Source: Phreatobacter oligotrophus
GTDB lineage: Bacteria; Pseudomonadota; Alphaproteobacteria; Rhizobiales; Phreatobacteraceae
Assembly: GCF_003046185.1 (NCBI RefSeq)
Contig: NZ_PZZL01000003.1
Span: forward strand, 490,946 to 554,945
Direction of reading: 5' to 3'
Length of the DNA: 64,000 nucleotides
Part shown: piece by piece, positions 42,081-50,400 of the stretch
Numbering within the stretch: position 1 is the first letter of the stretch
How the letters are laid out: each line of letters opens with the position of its first letter
Notes under the pieces: generated by a model
Databases searched by the model: none
Told to the model about the DNA's origin: nothing
What the model saw: the letters and a program-made list of their open reading frames with translations, nothing else
Made by a program: the position numbers and the translations under genes

Positions 42081-43377
42081 GCCTGTGGTGCGGATGCCGG
42101 CCACCCTGCGCGCCTATGTCCGCGCCACCGCCCTAATGGGCCCGGCGACGCGTCTCCTCGCCCGCCGCCGCCTTGCCCGCGGCAAGGAGGATCCCGAGCG
42201 CATCCAGGAGCGCCGCGGCGAGGCCACGGTCGAGCGGCCGGCCGGCCGCCTGATCTGGCTGCACGGGGCCAGCGTCGGCGAACTCCTCTCCATCATTCCG
42301 CTCATCGGCCGGCTGCGGGCGCGCGGCGTCGCCGTGCTGGTGACGACGGTCACCCGCACCGCCGCGGCGATCGCCGCCCGCCGCCTGCCGGAAGGGGCGA
42401 TCCACCAGTTCATGCCCTGGGACGTGCCGGCCTATGTCGACCGCTTCCTCGACCACTGGCAGCCCGACCTCGCGGTCTTCGCCGAATCCGAGCTCTGGCC
42501 GAACCTGATCCTGCGCACCACCGCCCGCGGCACGCCCCTGATCCAGGTGAACGGCCGCATGTCCGAGCGCTCGTTCCGTGGCTGGCGCCGGGTGCCGCGC
42601 TCCATCGCCGCCCTGCTCTCCCGCTTCGAGCTCTGCCTGATGCAGACGGTGGATGATGCGCGGCGGGTAGAGGAACTCGGCGCGCCGCGCGTCTCGACCA
42701 CCGGCAACCTCAAGTTCGACGTGCCGGCGCCCGAGGCCGAGCCCGAGGCGGCGATGATCCTCGCCCAGTCCATCGGCCTGCGGCCGGTCTTCCTCGCCGC
42801 CTCCACCCACGAAGGCGAGGACGAGGTGGTGCTGGAGGCCCATCGCCTCATGGCTCCCCGGCTCAACAACCTCCTCACCATCATCGCGCCCCGCCATCCC
42901 GAGCGCGGCGACGCCATCGCCGCCCTGGCCGAGCGGATGGAGCTTCCCGCCTGCCAGCGCTCGCGCGGCGACCTGCCGCGCTACCGCCATGCCGTCTATG
43001 TCGCCGATACGCTCGGCGAGATGGGCCTGTTCTACCGCGCCGCGCCCGTCGCCTTCCTCGGCGGATCGCTGATCCGCCATGGCGGGCAGAACCCGATCGA
43101 GCCGGCCAAGCTCGGCGCCGCCGTGGTCCACGGCCCCCATGTCCACAATTTCGCGGCCGTCTATGCCGCGCTCCACGAGGCGCAGGGCGCCTGCGAGGTG
43201 AGCGATGCGGAGACGCTGGCCGCCGCCACGCTGACGCTCCTCACCGACAAGCGCGAACGCCAGCGCCAGCGCGACGCGGCGGGCGGCGCGGTGGCCGCCC
43301 TCGGCGGCGCGCTCGACCGCACGCTCGCGGCGCTCGAGCCCTATTTCCTCACCCTCGCCATGCGGGGCGACCGATGA
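42073..43377 (+). CDS. waaA: 3-deoxy-D-manno-octulosonic acid transferase WaaA
   Basis: Inner-membrane-associated GT30 enzyme that adds Kdo from CMP-Kdo to lipid IVA. The 434-residue protein has a membrane-proximal N-terminus, the catalytic-base motif WLHGASVGE (Glu70), FAESELWPNLI, and the donor-site motif APRHPERGDAIA with NPIEPAKLGAAVVHGPHVHN near 350. Length is normal. It overlaps the DUF374 gene by 8 nt; lpxK follows after 10 nt. Confidence 0.96.
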   Translation: MAKPVVRMPATLRAYVRATALMGPATRLLARRRLARGKEDPERIQERRGEATVERPAGRLIWLHGASVGELLSIIPLIGRLRARGVAVLVTTVTRTAAAIAARRLPEGAIHQFMPWDVPAYVDRFLDHWQPDLAVFAESELWPNLILRTTARGTPLIQVNGRMSERSFRGWRRVPRSIAALLSRFELCLMQTVDDARRVEELGAPRVSTTGNLKFDVPAPEAEPEAAMILAQSIGLRPVFLAASTHEGEDEVVLEAHRLMAPRLNNLLTIIAPRHPERGDAIAALAERMELPACQRSRGDLPRYRHAVYVADTLGEMGLFYRAAPVAFLGGSLIRHGGQNPIEPAKLGAAVVHGPHVHNFAAVYAALHEAQGACEVSDAETLAAATLTLLTDKRERQRQRDAAGGAVAALGGALDRTLAALEPYFLTLAMRGDR

Positions 43378-43387
43378 TGGCGGGCCG

Positions 43388-44368
43388 GTGAGGGCGCCCG
43401 GCTTCTGGTCGGACCCCGAGGCCCTCGCCGGCCGGCTGCTGGCGCCGCTCGGCGCCCTCGTCGGCGCCGTCACGCTAGCCAAGATGCGGCGGCAGGGCGC
43501 CCGTGCTGCCGTGCCGGTCCTCTGCGTCGGCAATCCCACGGTGGGCGGTGCGGGCAAGACGCCCGCCGCCCAGTGGCTCGCCGCCCGCCTTGCGGCGAGC
43601 GGCCATCGCCCGGCCATCCTCGCCCGCGGCTATGGCGGCAGCCTTGCCGGCCCCATCGTCGTCGATCCCGCGCGCCATGCGCCGGCCGAGGTCGGCGACG
43701 AACCGCTGCTCCATGCCCGCCACGCTCTCACGATCATCGCGCGCGATCGGGTGGCCGGTGCGGCGCTGGCGGTGGCGAGGGGCGCCACCGTCATCGTCAT
43801 GGACGATGGCTTCCAGAATCCGTCGCTCGCCAAGTCCCGCAGCCTGCTCGTGGTCGATGGCGCCCATGGCGTCGGCAATGGCCGCGTCCTGCCAGCGGGA
43901 CCGCTGCGCGCGCCGTTGGCGCCCCAGCTCGCCCGCGCCGATGCGCTCCTCGTCATCGGTCCCGGCGAGGCGGGCGACGAGCTCGCGGCGATGGCGGCCC
44001 GCCTTGGCCATCCGGTTCTGCGCGGCCAGCTGGAGGTGGAGCCCGAGGCCCGCGCCTGGCTGCAGGACCGCGACGTCCTCGCCTTCTGCGGCATCGGCCG
44101 CCCCGCCAAGTTCGTCGAGACCCTGGGCGCGGCCGGCGTGCGCAATGCCGTGCTCCGGCCCTTCCCCGACCACCACGCCTATGGCGACGCCGATGCCGCA
44201 CGCCTCCTCGCCGAGGCCAAGGCCACCGGCCTGCCGCTGGTCACGACGGAGAAGGATGCGGTCAAGCTGAAGGGCTCGCCGGCGCTCGACCGGCTCGCCG
44301 CCGCCGCCACGGTCGTGGCCGTGACCCTCGCCGTGAACGAGGCCGAGGCCGCCGCCGCCGGGTTCTAG
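43388..44368 (+). CDS. lpxK: Tetraacyldisaccharide 4'-kinase LpxK
   Basis: Kinase that phosphorylates the 4' position of the lipid A disaccharide, producing lipid IVA, the WaaA acceptor. The 326-residue protein begins with a short membrane-associating helix, then a P-loop GNPTVGGAGKTP (about 49-60). VIVMDDGFQNP carries the DDG and Q/N signature, and FPDHHAY and TTEKDAVKL are conserved. GTG start. It ends the operon and overlaps the 3' end of the convergent GlxA-type gene by 4 nt. Confidence 0.96.
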   Translation: MRAPGFWSDPEALAGRLLAPLGALVGAVTLAKMRRQGARAAVPVLCVGNPTVGGAGKTPAAQWLAARLAASGHRPAILARGYGGSLAGPIVVDPARHAPAEVGDEPLLHARHALTIIARDRVAGAALAVARGATVIVMDDGFQNPSLAKSRSLLVVDGAHGVGNGRVLPAGPLRAPLAPQLARADALLVIGPGEAGDELAAMAARLGHPVLRGQLEVEPEARAWLQDRDVLAFCGIGRPAKFVETLGAAGVRNAVLRPFPDHHAYGDADAARLLAEAKATGLPLVTTEKDAVKLKGSPALDRLAAAATVVAVTLAVNEAEAAAAGF

Positions 44369-45381
44369 GCCGCCCGTCCCTGGCCGTGGCCGAACCTTTC
44401 GCGATAGTCGCGGGGGCTCAGCGCGGTGGCGCGGCTGAAATGATGCCGTAGCGTCGCGGTGCTGCCGAAGCCGGCGAGCCTCGCCACATCCTCCACCGGC
44501 AGGGTCGTCGCCTCCAGCAGGCGACGCGCCTCGTCCACCCGCGCCGCCGCCAGCCACTCCCCCGGCGACGTCCCCGTCGCCTCGGCAAAGCGGCGCAGGA
44601 AGCTGCGTTCGCTGAGGGCCGCCTCGCGCGCCATGTCGCGGATCGTCCAGCGGCGCTGGAGCTCCGTGCGCATCCGGTCCAGCAGCGGCGCGAGCCGGCT
44701 GTCGCGCCGCTTCGGCACCGGGCGTTCGACGAACTGCGCCTGCCCGCCGCTGCGATGGGCGGGCATGACCAGCCGCCGCGCGACGCTGTTGGCGGCCTCG
44801 GCGCCGAAATCGCTGCGCACGATATGCAGCATCAGGTCGATGCCGGCCGCAGATCCCGCCGAGGTGAGGACGCGCCCCTCCTCGATATAGAGCACCGAGG
44901 CATCCACCGCGACCGCAGGCCGGGCGCGCCTCAGCGCATCGGCGTAGCGCCAGTGGGTCGCCGCACGCCTGCCGTCGAGCAGCCCCGTGGCGGCGAGCAC
45001 GAAGGCGCCTGAACAGATCGACGCGAGCCGCGCGCCGCGGGAATGCGCGGCCAGCAGGGCCTCGCGCAGGCTGTCGGGGACGGGCACGTCCATGCCCTTC
45101 CAGCCCGGCACCACGATGAGGTCGGCCTGCCCGAGCAGGGAGATATCGCCATCCACCTCCACCCGCAGCCCGCCATGCGCCCGCAGCGGGCCGGGCTCGA
45201 TCGCCGCCGTCGCGAAGCGATACCAGCCGGCGCCCATCTCCGGACGGGCGAGGCCGAAGACCTCGGCGACGATCGCATATTCGAAGGTGCAGAGCCCGTC
45301 ATAGGCGATGGCGACGACGAGCGGGCCCGTGGTGGCCGGGCTTTCGGGATGGATCGGGCGATCTGGCGGGATCTTCAGCAT
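44365..45381 (-). CDS. GlxA family AraC-type transcriptional regulator
   Basis: A 338-residue regulator with an N-terminal DJ-1/PfpI-like sensor domain (LCTFEYAIVAEVFGLARPEM, DLIVVPGWKG, ASICSGAFVLAATGLLDGRR) and two C-terminal AraC HTHs (TIRDMAREAALSERSFLRRF, PVEDVARLAGFGSTATLRHH). The nucleophile-elbow Cys is kept but probably sensory. It is divergent from the rhodanese gene (76 nt), which is its most likely target. Frame is open 50 codons upstream of the ATG but homology begins at 45381. Confidence 0.92.
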   Translation of the reverse strand: MLKIPPDRPIHPESPATTGPLVVAIAYDGLCTFEYAIVAEVFGLARPEMGAGWYRFATAAIEPGPLRAHGGLRVEVDGDISLLGQADLIVVPGWKGMDVPVPDSLREALLAAHSRGARLASICSGAFVLAATGLLDGRRAATHWRYADALRRARPAVAVDASVLYIEEGRVLTSAGSAAGIDLMLHIVRSDFGAEAANSVARRLVMPAHRSGGQAQFVERPVPKRRDSRLAPLLDRMRTELQRRWTIRDMAREAALSERSFLRRFAEATGTSPGEWLAAARVDEARRLLEATTLPVEDVARLAGFGSTATLRHHFSRATALSPRDYRERFGHGQGRAA

Positions 45382-45457
45382 CAATGGCAATCCTGCCACT
45401 CGCGCCGCTCGCCGAAAAGCCGAAAAACAGGCTCCGCACCCCCTTGAGGAGATGACC

Positions 45458-45868
45458 ATGCCGAGCGCCGTGACCCAGATCCCCGCCGCGTCCCCCGCCG
45501 AGGCGGAGGCACACTTCGCCGCCGAATTCACCTTCGAGACGGATTGCTGGGACGTTCACGATGCGCTCGGCAAGGGCGCGGACTTCGTCTTGCTGGATGT
45601 GCGCAGCCCGGCGCTGTTCGAGCGTGGCCACGTTCCCGGGGCGATCAACCTGCCGCACGGCAAGATCATCGCCTCCCGGATGGCCCAGTGGCCGGCGGGG
45701 ACGCTGTTCGTCACCTATTGCGCCGGGCCGCATTGCAACGGCGCGGCGCGCGGCGCGCTCAGGCTGGCAAGGCTCGGCCTGCCGGTGAAGATCATGGCCG
45801 GCGGGATCACCGGCTGGATTGACGAGGGATTTGCCCTGGAGGCCGGTCCGGCACAGGCGACAGCCTGA
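45458..45868 (+). CDS. Rhodanese domain sulfurtransferase-like protein
   Basis: A 136-residue single rhodanese domain. It has VLLDVRSPALFERGHVPGAI and the active-site loop CAGPHC with Cys88 (VTYCAGPHCNGAARGALRL). No signal peptide is seen, so it acts in the cytoplasm. GAGGAG before the ATG at 45458 decides against the ATG two codons earlier. The divergent GlxA-type regulator probably controls it. Confidence 0.9.
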   Translation: MPSAVTQIPAASPAEAEAHFAAEFTFETDCWDVHDALGKGADFVLLDVRSPALFERGHVPGAINLPHGKIIASRMAQWPAGTLFVTYCAGPHCNGAARGALRLARLGLPVKIMAGGITGWIDEGFALEAGPAQATA

Positions 45869-45905
45869 GGGCCGGCGCGGGCGTCCACCCGAGCCGCAGC
45901 GCGCG

Positions 45906-46151
45906 TCAGGTCGACCGCGCGAGCAGGGCCTTGTAGCGCTCGGGATGGAGGCGCCGCAGCACCTGCGGCGGGCCGGAATAGGCCTCCTGCCGCGCCACGC
46001 TCCAATATTTCAGGTCGTCGAGCGGGATGGCCTCGCCGGTCACGGCGCAGCGCACGAACGTGCCGGGCCGCAGGATGCGGATGTCGGCGTCGAGATAGCG
46101 GACCTCGGCCTCACCATCGGTCGGCCGGCCGGAGGACAGGCGGTTCAGCAT
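45906..46151 (-). CDS. DUF2093 family protein
   Basis: An 81-residue alphaproteobacterial protein: EVRYLDADIRILRPGTFVRC, VTGEAIPLDDLKYWSVARQE, then AYSGPP. The Cys in FVRCAVTGE and the DLKYWSV block are typical. Function unknown. It lies downstream of the secreted protein (12 nt) and lspA, on the same strand. Confidence 0.9.
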   Translation of the reverse strand: MLNRLSSGRPTDGEAEVRYLDADIRILRPGTFVRCAVTGEAIPLDDLKYWSVARQEAYSGPPQVLRRLHPERYKALLARST

Positions 46152-46163
46152 GGCGTCACCGGC

Positions 46164-46856
46164 TCAGCGCTGGCCGCCGGCATTGCCCACCGGATCCTGG
46201 CCGCTCTGGCCGCGCATGTTCGGCGCCTGCGGATCGTCGGGACGGCGACCGACCGGGCCGTAGGGCGCGTCGGGCGAGGCGGTGCGGTAGCCCGGCGGCG
46301 GCTCGATCAGCCGGCGGCGCGGCGGCTCGCCGGGGAAGGGCACCACCTGGTTGTCGCGGGAATTGGGGCCGAAGAGCGAACCGACCTGCGACCAGATCGG
46401 CGCCACGCGCATCTCGTCGGCGGTCGAGGGGCCGGCAATGGCATTGGCGGAGCGGTCACGGGTCGTGTCGACCTCGCCGCCGCCGAACCAGCCGCCGTTC
46501 TGGCGGGCGCGCATCTCGGAATTGGTGAGGGTGCGGCCCTGGTCGTCGCGCACGATGGGGGTGCGCTCGGCAAGGCCGGCGGCGCGGGCGCGGGCAACGT
46601 CCGGATCGTTCGGCCAGTTGCTGTTGCGGGCGGCGGCCGGGTCCTGCGGCGGCGGCAGGGCGTTGTTGCGCGGCAGCACCAGCGGGGCGCGCTCGCGATA
46701 ATCGATGGGCGGGCGCTGGCGGTCGACCAGGCCGAGGCCGCTGAGCAGGCCGCCGAAGATCCGGCCCTCGATGCTCTGCTCGCTCTGCTGGGCCTGGGCG
46801 CCGGAGCCCGCGGCAATGAGGACCGTGGCGAGCAGCGCGGTGCGGATACGCATCAT
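46164..46856 (-). CDS. Hypothetical secreted protein in the lspA operon
   Basis: A 230-residue protein with a Sec signal peptide (TALLATVLIAAGSGAQAQQS) and a low-complexity, Pro/Asn/Arg-rich mature part. A short block, RAPLVLPRNNALPPPQD, resembles the DUF3035 (BamF-like) motif RAPLVLPPDF. The rest shows no domain. Start is one of two consecutive ATGs (46856 or 46853), preceded by GGAAAGACGGAG. It is between lspA and the DUF2093 gene, so an outer-membrane assembly role is possible but unproven. Confidence 0.75.
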   Translation of the reverse strand: MMRIRTALLATVLIAAGSGAQAQQSEQSIEGRIFGGLLSGLGLVDRQRPPIDYRERAPLVLPRNNALPPPQDPAAARNSNWPNDPDVARARAAGLAERTPIVRDDQGRTLTNSEMRARQNGGWFGGGEVDTTRDRSANAIAGPSTADEMRVAPIWSQVGSLFGPNSRDNQVVPFPGEPPRRRLIEPPPGYRTASPDAPYGPVGRRPDDPQAPNMRGQSGQDPVGNAGGQR

Positions 46857-46960
46857 CTCCGTCTTTCCTCGTCTCGGGGCGACGCCGGGCGCGCCCTCTC
46901 GCAGTCTCGTCTCAGGGGCCGCGCCGGGCGCAGGCCGCTCGCGACCCTCATCCCTCAGGA

Positions 46961-47470
46961 TCATGCCGATTTCGAGGCATCGGGCCGCTTGCCGAGCAGG
47001 GACTCATACAGAAGCAGCGCGACCCCCGCAACGATGCCCACATCCGCGAGGTTGAAGACGTACCACTGGAACTGCCACGAGGCGGTGGTGATGTGGAAGG
47101 CGAAGAAGTCGGCGACGCCGCCATAGAGCACGCGGTCGAGGCCGTTGCCGATGGCGCCCCCGGCGATGAGGCCGAGGCCGAGGGCGGTCATGCCGGTCTC
47201 GGCCCGCCACAGCCACCAGGCAATGAGCACCACCGCCGCCACCTTGAAGGCGACGAGCGCCCATTGGCCGGCCATGCCGTCCTGCTGGAACATGCCGAAG
47301 GAGACGCCGTAGTTCCAGGCCATGACGAGGTCGAGCACCGGCAGCACGGTGATGACCTGGCCCGGCGTGATCTGCACCACCTGCAGCATGAAGACCTTGA
47401 AGGCCTGGTCGACGACGAGGGTCGCCACCAGCGCGATGAGGCCGAGCTTCAGGTGCTGCGAAGGGGTCAC
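46961..47470 (-). CDS. lspA: Lipoprotein signal peptidase LspA
   Basis: Type II signal peptidase that removes signal peptides from prolipoproteins after diacylglyceryl modification. From the GTG at 47470 it has 169 residues, the usual length, with four membrane helices. The catalytic aspartates are in GGAIGNGLDRV and FNLADVGI, and NYGVSFGMF is conserved. The frame continues to a GTG at 47575 with a strong purine-rich ribosome site (GGGGGAGGAG), which would add 35 basic residues; the choice of start is open. It probably co-transcribes with the two genes that follow. Confidence 0.93.
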   Translation of the reverse strand: MTPSQHLKLGLIALVATLVVDQAFKVFMLQVVQITPGQVITVLPVLDLVMAWNYGVSFGMFQQDGMAGQWALVAFKVAAVVLIAWWLWRAETGMTALGLGLIAGGAIGNGLDRVLYGGVADFFAFHITTASWQFQWYVFNLADVGIVAGVALLLYESLLGKRPDASKSA

Positions 47471-47598
47471 GGGCGTCGCCTGTTCAGTTGCCAGAGCCGA
47501 GGTGGCCCGTCCTGCGCCGCCGGTCAAGCTCTGTGCCCTCGACAAGCTCCGATCCAGTCGCCATAGGGACGTCACGCTCCTCCCCCAGTCGTGCCGCC

Positions 47599-48183
47599 AT
47601 GACCCACAAACTCTACTTCGTCCGCCATGGCGAGACCGACTGGAATGCCGAAGGCCGGCTGCAGGGCCAGCGCGACATTCCGCTCAACGATGTCGGCCGC
47701 GTCCAGGCCGAGGAGGTCGGCGCCATCCTCGCCCGCCTCGCGCCCGACCATGCCGACCTCGCCTACTGGTCGAGCCCGCTGTCGCGGACCCGCGAGACCA
47801 TGGAGCTGCTGCGCGCCCGCATCGGGCTTCATCCGCCGGCCTATCGCATGGACGACAGGCTGAAGGAGCTCTCCTTCGGCGCCTGGGAGGGCCTCACCTG
47901 GCCCGAGGTCGAGGCCCATTCGCCCTCGCTCGCCGCCGCCCGCCTCGCCGACAAGTGGCATACCAAGCCGCCGGAGGGTGAGAACTACGAGGACGTGGCG
48001 GCACGGCTTGCCGCCTTCCTGGCGCTGGTCGACCGGCCGGCGGTCATCGTGTCGCATGGCGGGGTGGGGCGCACGCTCATGGCCCTGCGCGGCACCATGG
48101 ACCGGACCAGGGCGGCCGAGGTCTTCGTCCGCCAGGGCGTCGTCTATGTCTTCGACGGAGACCGCTTCAACGTGGAAGGCTGA
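47599..48183 (+). CDS. Histidine phosphatase family protein (phosphoglycerate mutase-like)
   Basis: A 194-residue cytoplasmic phosphatase. The catalytic RHGET is at 9-13 (LYFVRHGETDWNAEGRLQGQ), followed by DIPLNDVGRVQA, the SPLSRTRET block with the second arginine, and the second histidine in VSHGGVGRTL. E (KELSFGAWEG) is the likely proton donor. Family members include GpmB-like and cobalamin/alpha-ribazole phosphatases; the substrate is not deducible. Divergent from lspA. Confidence 0.9.
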   Translation: MTHKLYFVRHGETDWNAEGRLQGQRDIPLNDVGRVQAEEVGAILARLAPDHADLAYWSSPLSRTRETMELLRARIGLHPPAYRMDDRLKELSFGAWEGLTWPEVEAHSPSLAAARLADKWHTKPPEGENYEDVAARLAAFLALVDRPAVIVSHGGVGRTLMALRGTMDRTRAAEVFVRQGVVYVFDGDRFNVEG

Positions 48184-48215
48184 GGGGCAGGGCGCTTCAG
48201 GTCGGGGCGCCAGGG

Positions 48216-48366
48216 CCCCTCACCCTTCCCTCTCCCCGTCGGGGAGAGGGGGACTTCGACGTCCCGCCTCTTGCTCTTTCGTTTGTGCCAGGCCCCGCCG
48301 CTGTCGAAGGGAACGTAACGCGGTTGCCCCCTCTCCCCGCTGGCGGGGAGAGGGAAGGGTGAGGGG
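48216..48366. repeat. Dispersed repeat family C, copy 2
   Basis: 151-bp element with the same inverted ends as 23204-23355 (CCCCTCACCCTTCCCTCTCC and complement). The interior differs (GGACTTCGACGTCCCGCC). It lies in the convergent gap before the next gene. Confidence 0.85.
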
Positions 48367-48395
48367 CAAAGGCGAATCCGGATATCGCGCGCCGC

Positions 48396-48674
48396 TCAGT
48401 TGCTGCCGACGAGGCCCCAGAGGCTGCGCACCGTCGGCAGGCGCGGCTGGCCGTTCGGCCGGTCCCAGGGGCACTGCCACTGGCTGGAAGCCACGGTCTC
48501 GTCCATCCGGGTGGGGAAGCATTTCGGCCGCGTGCCGGGGGCCAGCGTGCCGCGGCTCTGGTGGATGAGCAGCACCCGGTCGCGCGTCTCGTCATCGAAG
48601 TTCTGGGCGCCGGCGGGCAGGACCGCGGCGGAGGTGGCGAGAAGCGACAGGACGAGGACGGCAATGCGGGTCAT
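48396..48674 (-). CDS. Small secreted hypothetical protein
   Basis: A 92-residue precursor with a clear signal peptide (MTRIAVLVLSLLATSAAVLP, cleavage after AGA). The mature part is about 68 residues with two cysteines (PKCFP, WQCPW) that may bond, and tryptophan-rich ends (SSQWQCPWDRP, SLWGLVG). AGGA lies 6-9 nt before the ATG at 48674. No family recognised. It is transcribed in the same direction as dciA. Confidence 0.75.
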   Translation of the reverse strand: MTRIAVLVLSLLATSAAVLPAGAQNFDDETRDRVLLIHQSRGTLAPGTRPKCFPTRMDETVASSQWQCPWDRPNGQPRLPTVRSLWGLVGSN

Positions 48675-48787
48675 GGCGGATCCTGGATATCTCGGGTGCC
48701 CCGATGCGCGACGCACCGGCCCGATGACAACGCCGACCATATCACGCGAGGTCCATGGCGTCATTGCGGCGGTTCTGTCACCGACGG

Positions 48788-49276
48788 TCAGCGCGCGCCG
48801 CCCACTGCCCGGCCGAAGCGCAGGATGACCTCCTTGAGCGCCGGGTCCTCGAACCCCGCCGCGACGGCCGTGAGACGGCCCTCGTCGGCGGGCTGCCGCG
48901 GCTCTGGTTTCGGCTTGCGCTTCGCCTGAAGCGGGATCTGGGTCAGCCGCACGCCGGCGACGCAGCGCCAGCCCATGAAGGCGTTGACGCGCTCGACGAT
49001 GACCGGCGTCAGGTGCTGGATCTCCAGCGCGAAAGGCGCCTCCACCCGCACATGCAGCGTGCCGGGCTCCGGCTCGGCATGGTCGCTCGGCCGGCGCGGC
49101 CAGGCGATCTTGACCGGGGCCGAGCGGCGCGCCAGATCCTCCCCGACGATCTCGTCCCACCGCGTCACCACCTCGGTCGCGGCGAAGCCGGCCTGCTTCA
49201 GCGCCTCGCCGATCGGCGCGGCGGCGATGTCGGCAAGCGGGCGGGGACCGCGGGGTCGGAAGGACGGGCTCTTCAT
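48788..49276 (-). CDS. dciA: DUF721 family protein, DciA-like
   Basis: A 162-residue protein of the DUF721 family; DciA members load the replicative helicase DnaB onto DNA. The N-terminal domain has PLADIAAAPIGEALKQAGFA then VVTRWDEIVGEDLARRSAPV and the KH-like core LHVRVEAPFALEIQHLTPVI. The C-terminal tail (KRKPKPEP, DPALKEVILRFGRAV) is the flexible DnaB-interacting type. Its ATG overlaps the mutY ATG in a CATG. Neighbourhood with mutY is conserved in alphaproteobacteria. Confidence 0.88.
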   Translation of the reverse strand: MKSPSFRPRGPRPLADIAAAPIGEALKQAGFAATEVVTRWDEIVGEDLARRSAPVKIAWPRRPSDHAEPEPGTLHVRVEAPFALEIQHLTPVIVERVNAFMGWRCVAGVRLTQIPLQAKRKPKPEPRQPADEGRLTAVAAGFEDPALKEVILRFGRAVGGAR

Positions 49277-50351
49277 GACGGCTGCCAGCCTAGCACGGAC
49301 CGGACCCCGGGCGGAGGGGTCGCCTGCGGCGGCGCTGCTCGCCTGGTACGACCGCCACCGCCGTCGCCTGCCCTGGCGCGCCCTGCCCGGCGAGACCGCC
49401 GATCCCTACCGGGTCTGGCTCTCCGAGATCATGCTGCAGCAGACGACGGTGAAGGCCGTGGCGCCCTATTTCGCCGCCTTCCTCGCCCGCTGGCCGACGG
49501 TCGGTGACCTCGCGGCGAGCCCGGTCGAGGAGGTGATGAAGGCCTGGGCGGGGCTTGGCTACTATTCCCGCGCCCGCAACCTCCATGCCTGCGCCATCGC
49601 CGTGGCGCGCGACCATGGCGGGCGGTTCCCCGCCGACCTTGCCGGCCTGCGCGCCTTGCCGGGCATCGGCGACTACACGGCCGCCGCCATCGCCGCCATC
49701 GCCTTCGATATCCCGGCCGCCGTGGTCGACGGCAATGTGGAGCGGGTCGTCACGCGGCTCGAGACCATCGACACGCCGCTGCCCGGGGCCAAGCCGCTGA
49801 TCCGCGCCCGTGTCGCCACCCTGCTCGATCCGGCGCGGCCGGGCGACTTCGCGCAGGCCACCATGGATCTCGGCGCCACCATCTGCACGCCGAAGAAGCC
49901 CGCCTGCTCGCTCTGCCCTCTGCGCCCCTTCTGCGCCGCCTCCGCCGCCGGGACGCAGGAGGCCTTTCCGGTGAAGGCGCCGAAGCGCGGCGGTACGCTG
50001 CGCCGCGGCGCCGCCTTCGTCATCCGCCGCGCCGATGGCGCCCTGCTGGTGCGCACCCGCCCGCCGAAGGGTCTGCTCGGCGGCATGACCGAGATTCCCG
50101 GCACGGACTGGACGGCGGAAGGGCCGGGGCGCGAACCGGCACCGCCTGTGCCGCTGGTCGTCACGCGGCTGCCCGGCACGGTGGGCCATGTCTTCACCCA
50201 TTTTCCGCTGGAGCTGACGGTGTTCCACGCCGTGGCGCCGCAGGGACTTGCCGCTCCCGAGGGCCATCGCTGGATCGCTGAGGCGGAGATCGAGGGCGAG
50301 GCCTTCCCCACCGTGTTCCGCAAGGTCATCGCACACGCCTTCGCGACTTGA
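49275..50351 (+). CDS. mutY: A/G-specific adenine glycosylase MutY
   Basis: Removes adenine opposite 8-oxoguanine. The 358-residue protein has catalytic Glu51 (SEIMLQQT), the HhH LPGIGDYTAAAI (128-139), catalytic Asp152 (VDGNVERV) and a [4Fe-4S] site C204-X6-C211-X2-C214-X5-C220. The C-terminal NUDIX-like domain (GAAFVIRRADGALLVRTRPP onward) recognises 8-oxoG. GGAAGGAC lies upstream of the ATG at 49275. The ATG shares two bases with the dciA start on the other strand, so each promoter must lie inside the other gene. Confidence 0.95.
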   Translation: MTAASLARTGPRAEGSPAAALLAWYDRHRRRLPWRALPGETADPYRVWLSEIMLQQTTVKAVAPYFAAFLARWPTVGDLAASPVEEVMKAWAGLGYYSRARNLHACAIAVARDHGGRFPADLAGLRALPGIGDYTAAAIAAIAFDIPAAVVDGNVERVVTRLETIDTPLPGAKPLIRARVATLLDPARPGDFAQATMDLGATICTPKKPACSLCPLRPFCAASAAGTQEAFPVKAPKRGGTLRRGAAFVIRRADGALLVRTRPPKGLLGGMTEIPGTDWTAEGPGREPAPPVPLVVTRLPGTVGHVFTHFPLELTVFHAVAPQGLAAPEGHRWIAEAEIEGEAFPTVFRKVIAHAFAT

Positions 50352-50400
50352 CCTTCCCGCCGGTCGGCGCGAGTCTCCCGCTCCCTTGACGGAGACGTGC

